The translations under genes and the position numbers were made by a program. A model generated the notes under the pieces. That model had not been told where the DNA came from and searched no databases. It saw only the letters and a program-made list of their open reading frames with translations. From Hyaloperonospora brassicae (lineage: Eukaryota > Oomycota > Peronosporomycetes > Peronosporales > Peronosporaceae), in the NCBI GenBank assembly GCA_947650285.1, contig CANTFL010001490.1, forward strand, positions 1 to 64,000: a stretch of DNA of 64,000 nucleotides, given 5' to 3'. Within the stretch, counting starts at the first letter, position 1; the number at the start of each line of letters is the position of its first letter. This document shows, in pieces, positions 1-10,016 of this stretch.

Positions 1-2110
1 TCTGGTGAATCCATCTCGTAAATTATTGAAAAATATATCGGCTTTGTACCGAGCCGCTTCGGATCACCACACATCACGCAGCAGTTTGCTGTACTATACG
101 GCCGTTGCCGGCGACATGCCTCGTGTCGTCGTTCCTGCTAAAAACAATTTGCGCTTGCGCATCTTGTATAAGTGTCACGATTCCCCAACAGGCGGGCATC
201 GTGGTGGGGGTAAGACTTAACTTACGGTAAGTCGTCACTTTTACTGACCCCGCCAGTATCAGTTTGTCCTCAAGTACATTTGTGCTTGGGAGGCTTGCCA
301 ACGGGTGAAACCTAGTCCTTCACCCGCGCACCCTTACAGTCTCCACCTGTCCCGGCAAAGTGCTGGCAGTCCGTTTCAATGGACTTCGTCTTCGGTTTCC
401 ATGGACTTCGTCTTCGGTTTCCATGGACTTCGTCTTCGATTTCGCTGAATACGGCCATAAGAAAAATGGTATTCTTGTGTCCGTTGACCGTTTTAGCAAG
501 ATGGTGCATATTTCTGCAGTACCTGAGTCAATCACGGCACAGGGCTGTGCTCGTGTCTCTATCTACACGATAATTCGACTCCACGGGTTACCCCATAAAC
601 TCGTGTCCGACCGTGACCCTCGGTTCACGGAGGAGTTTTGGCAATCCGTGTTCCGACCGCTCGGAACGCGTTCGAAGACGTCAACCTGTGACCATCCTGA
701 AACCGATGGTCAGACGGAAAGCGCAAACCGTGTTCTTAACGAGATCCCTCGAGGATACGTCCCCTCGTTCTCGAGTTGGGGCAAATTCCTACCGCTGGTA
801 GAATTTGCCATCAATAATTCGGTGCATGCTTCAACACAGCACACACCATTCTTCGTGAATTGCTAACGCCATCCACGTCTACCCACCCTCTTAGAGTGTG
901 ACTCTTGGATATGGGGAGAGGGACTTGATCGAGCAAAAAGCATTCTGGCTCTTGCTGATCACGTGTCGACGCTAATGTCGTCACGTATGATGCCGATGTC
1001 GATCAGGTCGACATCTAAGAAGAAGACCATCTGATTCAATAATATCGATGAAGCTATTATTGAGTCGGATGATGATGACGATGCTGGTATTTTCATCATC
1101 GCCAACGGCTATTCAGCGAGGATGACGACGTCCACGCTGATGAACAGAAAGAGGAAAGGACTCTTTCTGCAGTTCGCACACGGCGAACCAAACAAAAGAA
1201 TGCCGAGTCAGCAGAAGGATTTGTGCTGGCTCGTGAAGCAGTGGTCCGTTTCGTACAGGATTCTATCGCTTACGCGGTGGACCGTCAGAAACGGAACGAT
1301 GGCAAGAATGGAAAAGCAAATATACATTTGTTTGTCGAAGGTGACGTAGTCCTACTACTATCTACGATAAACCTACGTAGACACGTAATGACCAATGTGG
1401 GCAGCAGTAAACTACTGCCCAAGCACATCGGCCCCTTTCGTGTGCTGCGCCGACAAGGCACGCATACAAGATCAAACTGCCACGTAGTATACGTACGCAT
1501 CCCACATTTTACGTGGGCCGCCTCCGCCCGTACTTTCAGTACGAGGCCACTTCCAACGATGAAGATAGCCCCACGCTCAAGAATCTGTAAGATAGCCCCC
1601 ACGCTCAATAAACTTCATCAGGTTCTTTCGTTCGCGCTCCAGACGATCAGTATGAATGAGGAATGAGGAAACTCTACATTCAACTGAGAGATCCCCCTGC
1701 GAGCTGTAGCCAGCTTGCCAACGAGGGAACTAACATCCCGCTCGACATGAAGCTGTGCGAAGGATTAATCGGCACGATCGTTCGCACGATCATCCTCACG
1801 ATCCGTGAGGTTTTATCGCAAAGGATCGGTCAGAGCATAGAGTCTATCACTCTCGTGCTCTAAACCCTCGAGCAATTCAGCAATTGCGCGATCAATCTCA
1901 AGTTGGCTGAGATGCCGAGCTCAAAGACTTGGAGGAGGGTTTTCCTCCTCCACCACATTATTTAGTGGACTGACACGGTGTTTAACACTTCCTTGTGAAG
2001 CGTATCTTGAACCACCATGACGATTCAGGATCAAGGACGACTTACCTCGTGCAGTGGCGGGGGTATCCAACCTCTCGGAACAGCTGGGAGCCCCGCGCTC
2101 AGCTGATGGT
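1..2110 (+). pseudogene. Integrase and chromodomain region of copy A, broken
   Basis: Reading frames in pieces show integrase. The N-terminal zinc-binding region has the histidine pair near 170-205. The core at about 400-866 has the motifs DFVFDF, VSDRDPRF and TDGQTE that carry the D, D and E residues. A C-terminal segment follows (1223-1620), and a chromodomain remnant reads YLVQWRGYP near 2040-2075. Damage is plain: a TAA interrupts the frame at 218-220, one zinc-finger cysteine present in element C is a tryptophan here, and a 22-bp unit is triplicated at 379-444, which shifts the frame. The linker between integrase C-terminus and chromodomain overlaps an antisense coding region. Comparison with element C makes the assignment secure. 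Confidence 0.88.
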
Positions 2111-3104
2111 TGATGTCCCCGGTCTCGTCTAGAATTACGACGAGACGCACCCTTTTCAATGGAAGGCCATCGTCGAACGAACTCCCAGCGCGTTCGTAAA
2201 GGCATTGCAAGCTCTCAATCTCGTTGTACATTTTAGCCGAGATGCGCTTCCTTCAGTAGGGTTGATTAGGGAAGACGCCTCCCTAGGGGCGCGAACTGAG
2301 TTGTCAACACACTCTGACAGTTCTCTCTCCACGAGAGGCAAGGTAAACTTGCCTCTCGAGATAACCGGTAGAATTTAAACCAAACACCGGTTGGCGGCTT
2401 CTGCTCAAACCTATTGCGAGATGCAATAAGTTTGTTCAGCCAAGCGTCACGGCCAACATTCTCAACGTTGCCGATGAACAAGGTTCCACGTCTGCACCAA
2501 CGAAACTTTGTCTTGGTTTCGGTTGCCGTAAAAATCATCGATGTCTGAAACAGATATCGATGTAATACTCATGTTCAGTGCGATAATCACTCGCACTGAC
2601 ATCACGACCATGGAGTCTTGACGAATCGAAGAGCGGGGTCCGACAATTACCAGTGGCATAGCCATACCACTGCCTCAGATTGCGCTGAACAGGTATCCAT
2701 GGTTTATTTGTGAGGAGTAGATCGTAACACGTTGCAATCTTTCTCCTCTTGCGCAGATCCGACACAAATGATGGCGCTGCAATCGCCACAATCACTGGGA
2801 TTGCTATGGCTTCAATGACTCCGTGAAGAGCCATCGACATCATCACGATAACTAACTTACTCATGATGCGCACTCGCATCAAATGAATGTGAGCGCGATC
2901 GTTTCAATCCCCGCGACGAGTACTCATACTCGTCGGATGAGCCGAATATTCCATGGCGTAGATTCTTGTCGAGACTACCAGGAGGACAGCAGTCGTTGGG
3001 CCCGCACCCACAGCCTTACGACCGGGCTTTGCAGGAGACTTCGAGTCGGACGGGAGGTCCGACGCGCACGAAAAGACCACCTCTATTTCAAAGTCGACTT
3101 CCAT
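1640..3104 (-). pseudogene. Antisense gene relic of copy A (hydrophobic segment, conserved domain, coiled coil)
   Basis: On the minus strand an ATG at 2879 opens 114 codons. They hold a hydrophobic stretch (VIEAIAIPVIVAIAAP), then TPLFDSSRLHG and EHEYYIDICFRHR. The last two align with [11 protein letters not shown] and [13 protein letters not shown] in the antisense frame of element C. Further downstream on the minus strand (about 1900-1680) another frame reads DRAIAELLEGLEHESDRLYA, which aligns with the coiled coil of element C. Frameshifts and stops break the gene. Amino-acid similarity between diverged copies on this strand argues for past coding. The function is not recognised. Confidence 0.6.
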
Positions 3105-3441
3105 GCGACTGCCATACGCAGTTTTGGCTGAGTATGAAGAAGCTGTACGTGATTGACGACTTGCACCTGCAACATTGGGTGTTGCCGGATGCTTATCAAC
3201 CGCAGCAGGCGATGAGATACCTGCTGACGAGTCTTGGACTGCTTGCTCTCAGGCTACACGGATCCTTGCAGCCGCTCCAGCTGCGGTCTTGTTCGCCCAG
3301 AGAATGGACGAACTCGTCATGCGCTGAAAAGCTGGGATGAGTTGGTCAGAACAAACAAGTGCTCCCTTTCCCACAAAGCAACCAAACAGTGGTTACTCTG
3401 TCACCAAACAATCTTCTCACTCACTAGAGTGACTGATAGTT

Positions 3442-3453
3442 AAGGGAAGGTGA
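3442..3453 (+). promoter_or_regulatory. Polypurine tract of copy A
   Basis: AAGGGAAGGTGA directly precedes the LTR start. A purine run at this place primes plus-strand synthesis in LTR retrotransposons. The same tract is at 30567-30578 in copy B. Confidence 0.75.
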
Positions 3454-3913
3454 TGTAACGGGGTGAGCCCGTTACATAAAAGTTGATACGAATGTATCGA
3501 TTTTTGAATATTATCTTTTTAGATAATGTTCAATTGACATTACTCGAAAAGAGGTAATGTTGGCATTATCTTACCCCAAGGGTAATATTCGGTACTCTAC
3601 TTATCAATTAATTTACACAGTGCATCAAATAAACTAACCACAAATCGCTGCTGGACGCGCCAAATGGGTGGTGAGCAAGAAACCTACATAGGAGATTGTA
3701 ATTTAAGATAGTTAGATCAAGATAAAGATGGTCTTTGAACGTTATAACTATATTAAATAAACAGTTCTACTTTTCCCTTAGACAGAGCTTTCAGTTTCTG
3801 TTTGCTTCGGTTGCGCTTCCTCGCCACGTGTAATTGACGACGTGAGTACGCAGTCTTGTGTTCAGTTCATACAAGCTCTTGCCATTCATCTCATAAGAGC
3901 GTGCCCCGTTACA
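3454..3913 (+). repeat. 3' LTR of copy A
   Basis: About 460 bp beginning TGTAACGGGG and ending CCCCGTTACA. The first 250 bp match the copy B LTR at 30579 nearly exactly, while the last 200 bp are clearly diverged. The start is a chain of small hairpins (TGTAACGGG/CCCGTTACA, GATAC/GTATC, ATTATCT/AGATAAT). The right target duplication would be GGTAC (3914-3918); its partner is outside the window. Confidence 0.9.
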
Positions 3914-3969
3914 GGTACGCCTTAATTTGACCGTAAAGACTCGGAGTATGACATTTTTTGGTGCTTCCG

Positions 3970-4444
3970 TCGACTGTAACGAGGCACGCTCTTGCCAGAT
4001 GATTGGTAATACCTTGTGTAAACCGAACAAAAGGATGTGTAATCTCAACGTCACGTACACGTGGTGTGAGGAAGTGCGGGGAAGTAGACCGAACCCGAAC
4101 GCTCTGTCTGAGGGAAAAGTAGGACTGTATTTGATATAGTTGTGTTTCTATAATAAGCCATATTTGTCTTGATCCAACTATTTTAAACTGCAATCTCCTA
4201 TGTGGGTTTCTTGCTCACCATCAATTGCGCACTCCCAGCAGCGATTGGTGGTTAATTTGGTTGATGTAGCGTCTACAGCAACCAAGAAGTGGGGTAGCCA
4301 CGAATATTACCCTCGGGGGTAAGATTCTGCAAACATCAACTCTTTTTGAGTAATGTTGATTGAATGTTATCTAAATAGATAATATTCGAAAATCGATACA
4401 TTCGTATCAATTTTTATGTAACGGGCTCACCCCGTTACATCGAC
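3970..4444 (-). repeat. Inverted solo LTR with TCGAC target duplication
   Basis: 3975-4439 is a full LTR of the copy A/B family in reverse orientation. It is flanked by TCGAC on both sides (3970-3974 and 4440-4444). The 5-bp duplication shows an independent insertion later reduced to a solo LTR. With 3454-3913 it forms a head-to-head pair of LTRs only 61 bp apart. The 61-bp spacer 3914-3974 holds no recognisable feature. Confidence 0.9.
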
Positions 4445-4657
4445 CATCGAGATTATGCCTGACAAGTGGACGAGCGATATTGCCAACACCTTATGAGCAT
4501 CCACCGGCAGTCAGTTATTTTTCCATTAGCTGTTGATGATGAGACCGCATGGATGGAAGCAAGTGTTGTGTGTACACGGAACAAGTCCGGCCTCGTTATC
4601 GAGCAGCTTGATGCGAATGTGCCATGATTTCAGCAATCTGAACGACATGCTTGGGCT
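4445..4657. other. Single-copy DNA left of gypsy-A, no gene seen
   Basis: No convincing reading frame or repeat. It is the left continuation of the locus into which gypsy-A inserted. Confidence 0.5.
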
Positions 4658-4948
4658 GCGCTTCAGGAAACCTTTGAAGCGGGATGATGCAAGCGTTATG
4701 TGATCGAATCGAGAGATCGCTTGTTTGGGAACATAAAGTAGGTGCGTGTCGACGCTATACTTTATCACGTCGCGCATGTAAGTATATGCAATGACAATCT
4801 CCTGTGCTTATCAGAGCTATGTCCAGAGACTACAATGGGCCTGCTCTACAGTGTTACCTGGCGCCATCTGTGCGATTTGTCACAACTATTCTGTTTTTCA
4901 CGAGCTCGACTTGTCTCTTTGCATAGCCGCTTGCATCGCATCTTCTTT
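4658..4948 (+). repeat. 291-bp direct repeat, left copy, flanking gypsy-A
   Basis: The segment recurs at 9570-9860 with two substitutions. The left copy ends one base before the 5' LTR. The right copy starts at the first base after the 3' LTR. Normal gypsy target duplications in this window are 5 bp. Confidence 0.95.
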
Positions 4949-4949
4949 A

Positions 4950-5204
4950 TGACATAACTGCCTCCTACACTGGTTAATGATGGATGGATCCTACTCCACG
5001 AACAAGCTACGACTAAGCGAAGAACAATCGGATGGATTGATTGATGGATGGTCGATGGATAGATGAAATTAGATGAAGCATTCAGGTAGGCACGGTAGGC
5101 TAACATGGTATTGAATACACTCTCAATTTTACCTTTGACTCCGCAAGACCCTCTCAAGCAAGGCTTGCGGACCGATCACCCCTCTGCAAGCCACGGGTGT
5201 GTCA
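4950..5204 (+). repeat. 5' LTR of gypsy-A
   Basis: 255 bp, TGACATAAC at the start and GTGTGTCA at the end, so the ends form a short TGACA/TGTCA inverted repeat. It contains a GATGGATT-rich simple stretch near 5025-5075. It differs from the 3' LTR by one base near 5000 and one near 5165. Confidence 0.95.
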
Positions 5205-5220
5205 TTTTGATATATCAAAT
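5205..5220 (+). other. Palindrome in the primer-binding position of gypsy-A
   Basis: TTTGATATATCAAA (5206-5219) follows the 5' LTR almost directly. No TGG-starting tRNA primer-binding site is visible here, unlike in copies B, C and N. What primes reverse transcription in this family is not clear from the sequence. Confidence 0.5.
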
Positions 5221-5258
5221 CTGTGCAAGATCGGAGAAGGAAACAAGGTGTCAACAGC

Positions 5259-8200
5259 ATGGGACGCCAAGATGAAGACGAGTACGTCACCTACACCATG
5301 GTGATAACACCCGCAAGTGCCGACTTCCCCGACGATACGGCGACAATCAAGATCAAGAAGTTCGCAGGAGGATCCCCACGTGAGTGGCTTCGCTGGAGCA
5401 ACCAATTTCGTCGCCTCGCCCGAAAGAAGCAGTGGACCGATGAGCAGAAGGCACATAACATGGTAGCGCTTATTGACGGCGACCTCGCAACGGAAGTCGA
5501 AGTGATAGCTCAAGACGCAGTTGAGCACGGAAGGAATTTTGAACAGTTCGTTACGGATGTGGGATTACTATCTTTCCCGCACGACTACAATGAAGACTTG
5601 GACAACGAACTGTGGCCAATGGTGAAACGACGAGATGAGACTGTGCTCAAATTCTCGCAGCGACTCAGAGAAAACATTCGGTTGTTTGCTGAGCTGCCAC
5701 ATAATGCTGAAGAAATTCCGGAGGTTCAGCAATATCGCTACTTCAAGCGCGGAATGCCCCGAGCATGGCAAGAGAAGTTGTCTGCAGCAGGAGTCGTATT
5801 CGACCACCTCAATGAACTTGTCCTTTATTTCACCCGGCTCGAAAAAGACGAGCGACAGCTGATCACCCGTGACAAGAAACCAAACACTAAAGAGTACAGC
5901 AACATGCAGAGAAAGAATCAGCGCAGAGTACACGGGCAACGGGAAGTACAGAAGAACCGGCGAGAAGAGCCTAAGGGAAAGGCACGCAGTCGAGGAGACA
6001 ACCATCACAAACGTGACACTTGGTGTTCGTTCCACAAGACAGCTTCGCACAATACGAGTGACTGTTATTCTTTGGAAAAAAAGCAATCGGAGGAGAACAA
6101 GAAACACGAAGCACGGTCGCACAAACATCGCACACTAAACCCGAAGTACCCCCGCATCTCAAGAAGAGATAACCTTGACTCCGAATCGGAGTCAGAATCG
6201 GATGCGGCAGGGCAAGAGCAAGAGCTCAAGTTCGTTGGTTTAGTGGAAAAGGACAGAACTGTCACCAGTGCACCATTACGCATCATGGTCAAGCTGCATC
6301 GCAATCAAGATGCTATCGAAGCTCTGCTCGACAGTGGAGCATCTAAGAGTATTGTAAATGGTGCGACACTTGCTGGTATTGTGAAGCTGGGTCGACAGAA
6401 TGTTACGACATCACCCACTATCTTTGACACTATGCGCGGCGCAGTACCAAGCAATGGAAAGGTGGTGACACAATTCTTCTTCCCACAACTAAAGCCAGAC
6501 ACAATCGTCACACACCAATTTGAAGTGATTAAATCGAGCAGCGATAACATGGTTATTGGAAGAGATGTCATGAATGCACTAGGACTGGTTTTGAACTTCA
6601 AAGACAGGTTGGTGCAATGGGACGACTGCTTGCTCCGGCTGAACACAGGGCAAGAGAAAGCGAAAAGACCCAAGGTGGACAACGAAGATCTCGAGTTTCA
6701 AGACGAATGGAAGGAAACACCCACAACAGGAGTCCAGCCAGAGACTTTCCTGCCTCATCATCTTGACCCCGATATGAAGACTAAATGCTTGGCATTGCTA
6801 GTCGAGTACAAAAGGCTTTACGACGGACATCTTGGACGAATGCGCTTTCCGGATTACGAGCTGCCTATCCAACCGGATTACAAGCCCGTTCATGCAAAGG
6901 CGTATCCCATCGCGCGCAGCCAGGAAAGCAAAGCCAAGGAGACCATTCAGCGGCTTATCAATGCTGACGTTCTAGAGCAAATTTATGACGCGGAGATGGC
7001 ATCACCCGCGTTTTTCGTCTGCAAGCCAGATGGTTCACTGCGTCTGCTTAACGACTATCGTGGGCTTAACAAGTATCTACGAAGGAGCCCATACTACGTC
7101 CCGCGCATTAGAGAAATCCTTATGCGCTTGTCCAACGCAAGTTGTCTTTCAACGTTCGACGCAAACCATGGATACTATGCCCGACGACTAGCTCGAACAA
7201 GCCGCCCATTGACAGCTTTTTGTTTGCCATTCGGCAAATACCAGTACAAGCGACTACCGATGGGTATATCGACAGCCCCAGATGAATACCAAGCGTGCAT
7301 GGATTGTATCTTTGGTGACCTGCCGTTCATCGTGGTGTATCTGGATGACCTGCTAGTATTTTCCAGTACAGACGAAGACCATCTCTCTCATTTGCGCATC
7401 CTCTTCGAACGACTGCAGACCTACGGCGTTTCTCTGAATGGAAGAAAGTGCCATATTTGGTGCAAGGAGGTTGATTACCTTGGTTTTACGCTATCGGCCG
7501 ATGGAATGAAGCCTCAAGAAAAGAAAACCCAGGCCATTCAGAAGATCGCAGTGCCACGCAACCGAAAAGAGCTTCGACGTTTCTTAGGCATGATCAACTA
7601 CTACCGCGACATTATTCCGAACAAGACAACCGTATGCAAGCCGCTATATCGGTTTACAAGCGCCAAGGTACCCTTTACATGGCTACCCAGCGATACGAAG
7701 GCCTTTCACGACATCAAGCGTGCGTTTGCAGAGGCCGTCCTGTTAGCGTTCCCTAAATTTAAGGAGCCGTTTCATGTCTACGCGGATGCTAGCGGAACTC
7801 AGATCGGTGGACTGATAATGCAAGGCAACAAGATTCTGGCATGTTACTCGCGCAGTCTCACCAAGCACCAGATCAACTATACCACCATGGAGCTGGAGCT
7901 CCTTTCGATCGTTGAGCTGTTACGCGAATACCGAACGATTCTCCTCGGATTTCCCGTCGTGGTCCATACGGATCACAAAAACTTGATCTACCCCAATGAG
8001 AAAAGTCTACGAGTGAAACGATGGAAGTTACTCCTCTCTGAGTATCGCCTGACAATGACCTATATTCAAGGGGAGAAGAACATTGGAGCAGATGCTTTCT
8101 CACGCATGCGATTTGCGACCAGTGAAGGTCCATCAATTAACGACGAAGTCTACACGCTAAATACGACACCAGAGTGCGTAATGCATGGTCCAGTGATCTT

Positions 8201-9290
8201 CCAGCACCAAGAGAACGATGAAATGATCGCATCGATCAAAGCAGCATGTCTAGCCGGTACCAATAACCCAGACTATCAGCTCCAGGTTCTCTTGGGATGT
8301 ACCATGGTTGGTTACAAACACCGAGTAATCGTCCCTGACAGTCTTCGTGATGACTTGATCGACTGGTACCACATAAATCTCGGCCATCCAGCAAGTCATC
8401 GACAACATAAAACGATGCAAAGTACCTTCTACTGGCCGCACATGGAAACAACGATCGACAAGTTTGTTCGCAAATGCATCAAGTGCAAGCGCTCGAAATT
8501 ACACGGGGGGAAACAAGCCTACGGACTTCTACCACCACGGACCAATAGAACCGTCAACCCATTCGATATTGTACACGTTGATCTTATCGGACCATACGAC
8601 GGCGGCTATTACGGGATAACTATGATTGATCAAGCTACTCGGTGGCTGGAAGCTGCTGTACAGCCAAATAGAGAATCGCTGACGACGGCTGAAAGTTTTG
8701 ATCGTGAGTGGCTTTGCCGCTATCCGCGTCCACGACAAGTTGTCCATGACCAAGGGTTGGAGTTTACAGGAGAAGAATTCCAGGAATTACTGCGCAGTTA
8801 CGGCCTGAAATCAAAGCCAATCACAGCAAAGAATCCGCAAGCGAATGCGATCTGTGAGCGTGTTCATCTGGAGCTATTGAACGTCATCCGTTGTCACACA
8901 GGCGTAGATTGGAAGAAGGTCATTCATTACGCCGCTTTTGCAGTGCGTGCGAGCTATCATAGCATACTCAATGCATCTCCGGGACAACTCATTTTTGGAC
9001 AAGACATGATTTCACGCCAACTGCACGAAGCAAATTGGAGTTACCTGTCAAAACGGCGGTTTCGGGCTATCCTAGCTGACAACACACGTGAAAATACCAA
9101 ACGGCTCGTGCACTTTTACCATCCCGGCGACCACATAATGATTCGAAGACCTAAACAGTTTCGCGCAAAGACTACAAAAGTGGCAGATGGACCGTACCCC
9201 ATTAGCATTGTGCATGAAAATGGAACCGTCACTATTGACAAGGGCGCGACGACGCAACGGCTATCAATTCTTCGCATCTTCCCGTGCTAG
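5259..9290 (+). CDS. Gag-pol polyprotein of gypsy-A
   Basis: One frame of 1343 aa; the first ATG is at 5259. Residues 1-250 are a Gag capsid-like region. A C-X2-H-X4-H-X4-C zinc knuckle variant lies at 256-269, then a basic, Ser/Glu/Asp-rich linker. Protease has LLDSGAS with the catalytic Asp at about 358. Reverse transcriptase has STFDANHGY (Asp 634) and YLDD at 694-697. RNase H begins with YADAS (Asp 843). Integrase has CIKCK of the zinc site and catalytic Asp 1108, Asp 1164 and Glu 1200; the last two are separated by exactly 35 residues, the classic D,D35E spacing. All catalytic residues I can check are present. There is no stop or frameshift between gag and pol, so this family does not use recoding. 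The protein ends 24 bp before the 3' LTR and has no chromodomain. It is probably competent for transposition. Confidence 0.95.
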   Translation: MGRQDEDEYVTYTMVITPASADFPDDTATIKIKKFAGGSPREWLRWSNQFRRLARKKQWTDEQKAHNMVALIDGDLATEVEVIAQDAVEHGRNFEQFVTDVGLLSFPHDYNEDLDNELWPMVKRRDETVLKFSQRLRENIRLFAELPHNAEEIPEVQQYRYFKRGMPRAWQEKLSAAGVVFDHLNELVLYFTRLEKDERQLITRDKKPNTKEYSNMQRKNQRRVHGQREVQKNRREEPKGKARSRGDNHHKRDTWCSFHKTASHNTSDCYSLEKKQSEENKKHEARSHKHRTLNPKYPRISRRDNLDSESESESDAAGQEQELKFVGLVEKDRTVTSAPLRIMVKLHRNQDAIEALLDSGASKSIVNGATLAGIVKLGRQNVTTSPTIFDTMRGAVPSNGKVVTQFFFPQLKPDTIVTHQFEVIKSSSDNMVIGRDVMNALGLVLNFKDRLVQWDDCLLRLNTGQEKAKRPKVDNEDLEFQDEWKETPTTGVQPETFLPHHLDPDMKTKCLALLVEYKRLYDGHLGRMRFPDYELPIQPDYKPVHAKAYPIARSQESKAKETIQRLINADVLEQIYDAEMASPAFFVCKPDGSLRLLNDYRGLNKYLRRSPYYVPRIREILMRLSNASCLSTFDANHGYYARRLARTSRPLTAFCLPFGKYQYKRLPMGISTAPDEYQACMDCIFGDLPFIVVYLDDLLVFSSTDEDHLSHLRILFERLQTYGVSLNGRKCHIWCKEVDYLGFTLSADGMKPQEKKTQAIQKIAVPRNRKELRRFLGMINYYRDIIPNKTTVCKPLYRFTSAKVPFTWLPSDTKAFHDIKRAFAEAVLLAFPKFKEPFHVYADASGTQIGGLIMQGNKILACYSRSLTKHQINYTTMELELLSIVELLREYRTILLGFPVVVHTDHKNLIYPNEKSLRVKRWKLLLSEYRLTMTYIQGEKNIGADAFSRMRFATSEGPSINDEVYTLNTTPECVMHGPVIFQHQENDEMIASIKAACLAGTNNPDYQLQVLLGCTMVGYKHRVIVPDSLRDDLIDWYHINLGHPASHRQHKTMQSTFYWPHMETTIDKFVRKCIKCKRSKLHGGKQAYGLLPPRTNRTVNPFDIVHVDLIGPYDGGYYGITMIDQATRWLEAAVQPNRESLTTAESFDREWLCRYPRPRQVVHDQGLEFTGEEFQELLRSYGLKSKPITAKNPQANAICERVHLELLNVIRCHTGVDWKKVIHYAAFAVRASYHSILNASPGQLIFGQDMISRQLHEANWSYLSKRRFRAILADNTRENTKRLVHFYHPGDHIMIRRPKQFRAKTTKVADGPYPISIVHENGTVTIDKGATTQRLSILRIFPC

Positions 9291-9304
9291 TGTGATTGCT
9301 TCAT

Positions 9305-9314
9305 GGGGGGAGTA
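9305..9314 (+). promoter_or_regulatory. Polypurine tract of gypsy-A
   Basis: GGGGGG followed by AGTA abuts the 3' LTR at 9315. Confidence 0.7.
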
Positions 9315-9569
9315 TGACATAACTGCCTCCTACACTGGTTAATGATGGATGGATCCTACTCCACGACCAAGCTACGACTAAGCGAAGAACAATCGGATGG
9401 ATTGATTGATGGATGGTCGATGGATAGATGAAATTAGATGAAGCATTCAGGTAGGCACGGTAGGCTAACATGGTATTGAATACACTCTCAATTTTACCTT
9501 TGACTCCGCAAGACCCTCTCAAGCAAGGCTCGCGGACCGATCACCCCTCTGCAAGCCACGGGTGTGTCA
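9315..9569 (+). repeat. 3' LTR of gypsy-A
   Basis: 255 bp, 253 matching the 5' LTR. Confidence 0.95.
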
Positions 9570-9860
9570 GCGCTTCAGGAAACCTTTGAAGCGGGATGAT
9601 GCAAGCGTTACGTGATCGAATCGAGAGATCGCTTGTTTGGGAACATAAAGTAGGTGCGTGTCGACGCTATACTTTATCACGTCGCGCATGTAAGTATATG
9701 CAATGACAATCTCCTGTGCTTATCAGAGCTATGTCCAGAGACTACAATGGGCCTGCTCTACAGTGTTACCTGGCGCCATCTGTGCGATTTGTCACAACTA
9801 TTCTGTTTTTCACGAGCTCGACCTGTCTCTTTGCATAGCCGCTTGCATCGCATCTTCTTT
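9570..9860 (+). repeat. 291-bp direct repeat, right copy, flanking gypsy-A
   Basis: Same segment as 4658-4948 with two substitutions. It begins immediately after the terminal CA of the 3' LTR and continues into unique DNA at 9861. Confidence 0.95.
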
Positions 9861-10016
9861 CACTTACAGACTGAACAACTCGCCCAATATATGTACATGC
9901 AGTAGCAGCCGCATACACCTCTTCAGTCCCCTGTCGTTGAATCGCAGCTTTGGTCTCGGCTGGTCAACACTTGTCACGCTGCTTACACTTGCCGACAACT
10001 GCGATAATCTCACGTG

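Larger units (their letters stand above)
1..3913 (+). mobile_element. 3' half of a dead chromodomain-type Ty3/gypsy retrotransposon (copy A)
   Basis: The segment runs from the integrase zinc-binding region through integrase core, C-terminal domain, a chromodomain remnant and an antisense-gene region to a polypurine tract and one LTR. The 5' half lies outside the window. It matches 27131-30838 (copy B) almost base for base at an offset of 27130. I counted about ten point differences and one 5-bp indel before the LTR. Both copies share the same stop codons and a 22-bp triplication, so neither encodes a working integrase. Element C at 56887-64000 is a less damaged relative. Confidence 0.9.
4950..9569 (+). 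mobile_element. Complete gypsy-A Ty3/gypsy retrotransposon, apparently intact
   Basis: Two 255-bp LTRs (4950-5204 and 9315-9569) differ at only two positions I could find. They enclose a single gag-pol frame of 1343 codons without stops, and a purine tract precedes the 3' LTR. Domain order is Gag, zinc knuckle, protease, reverse transcriptase, RNase H, integrase, as in Ty3/gypsy, with no chromodomain. The near-identical LTRs imply a recent insertion. Relics of the same family occur at 31040-39446. Confidence 0.95.

Noticed and set aside
5568..6128. 186-codon minus-strand frame inside gypsy-A gag
   Set aside because: It is opposite a well-supported gag frame, hydrophobic and Leu/Phe/Val-rich as expected for the complement of a charged protein, and has no conserved copy in the relic.
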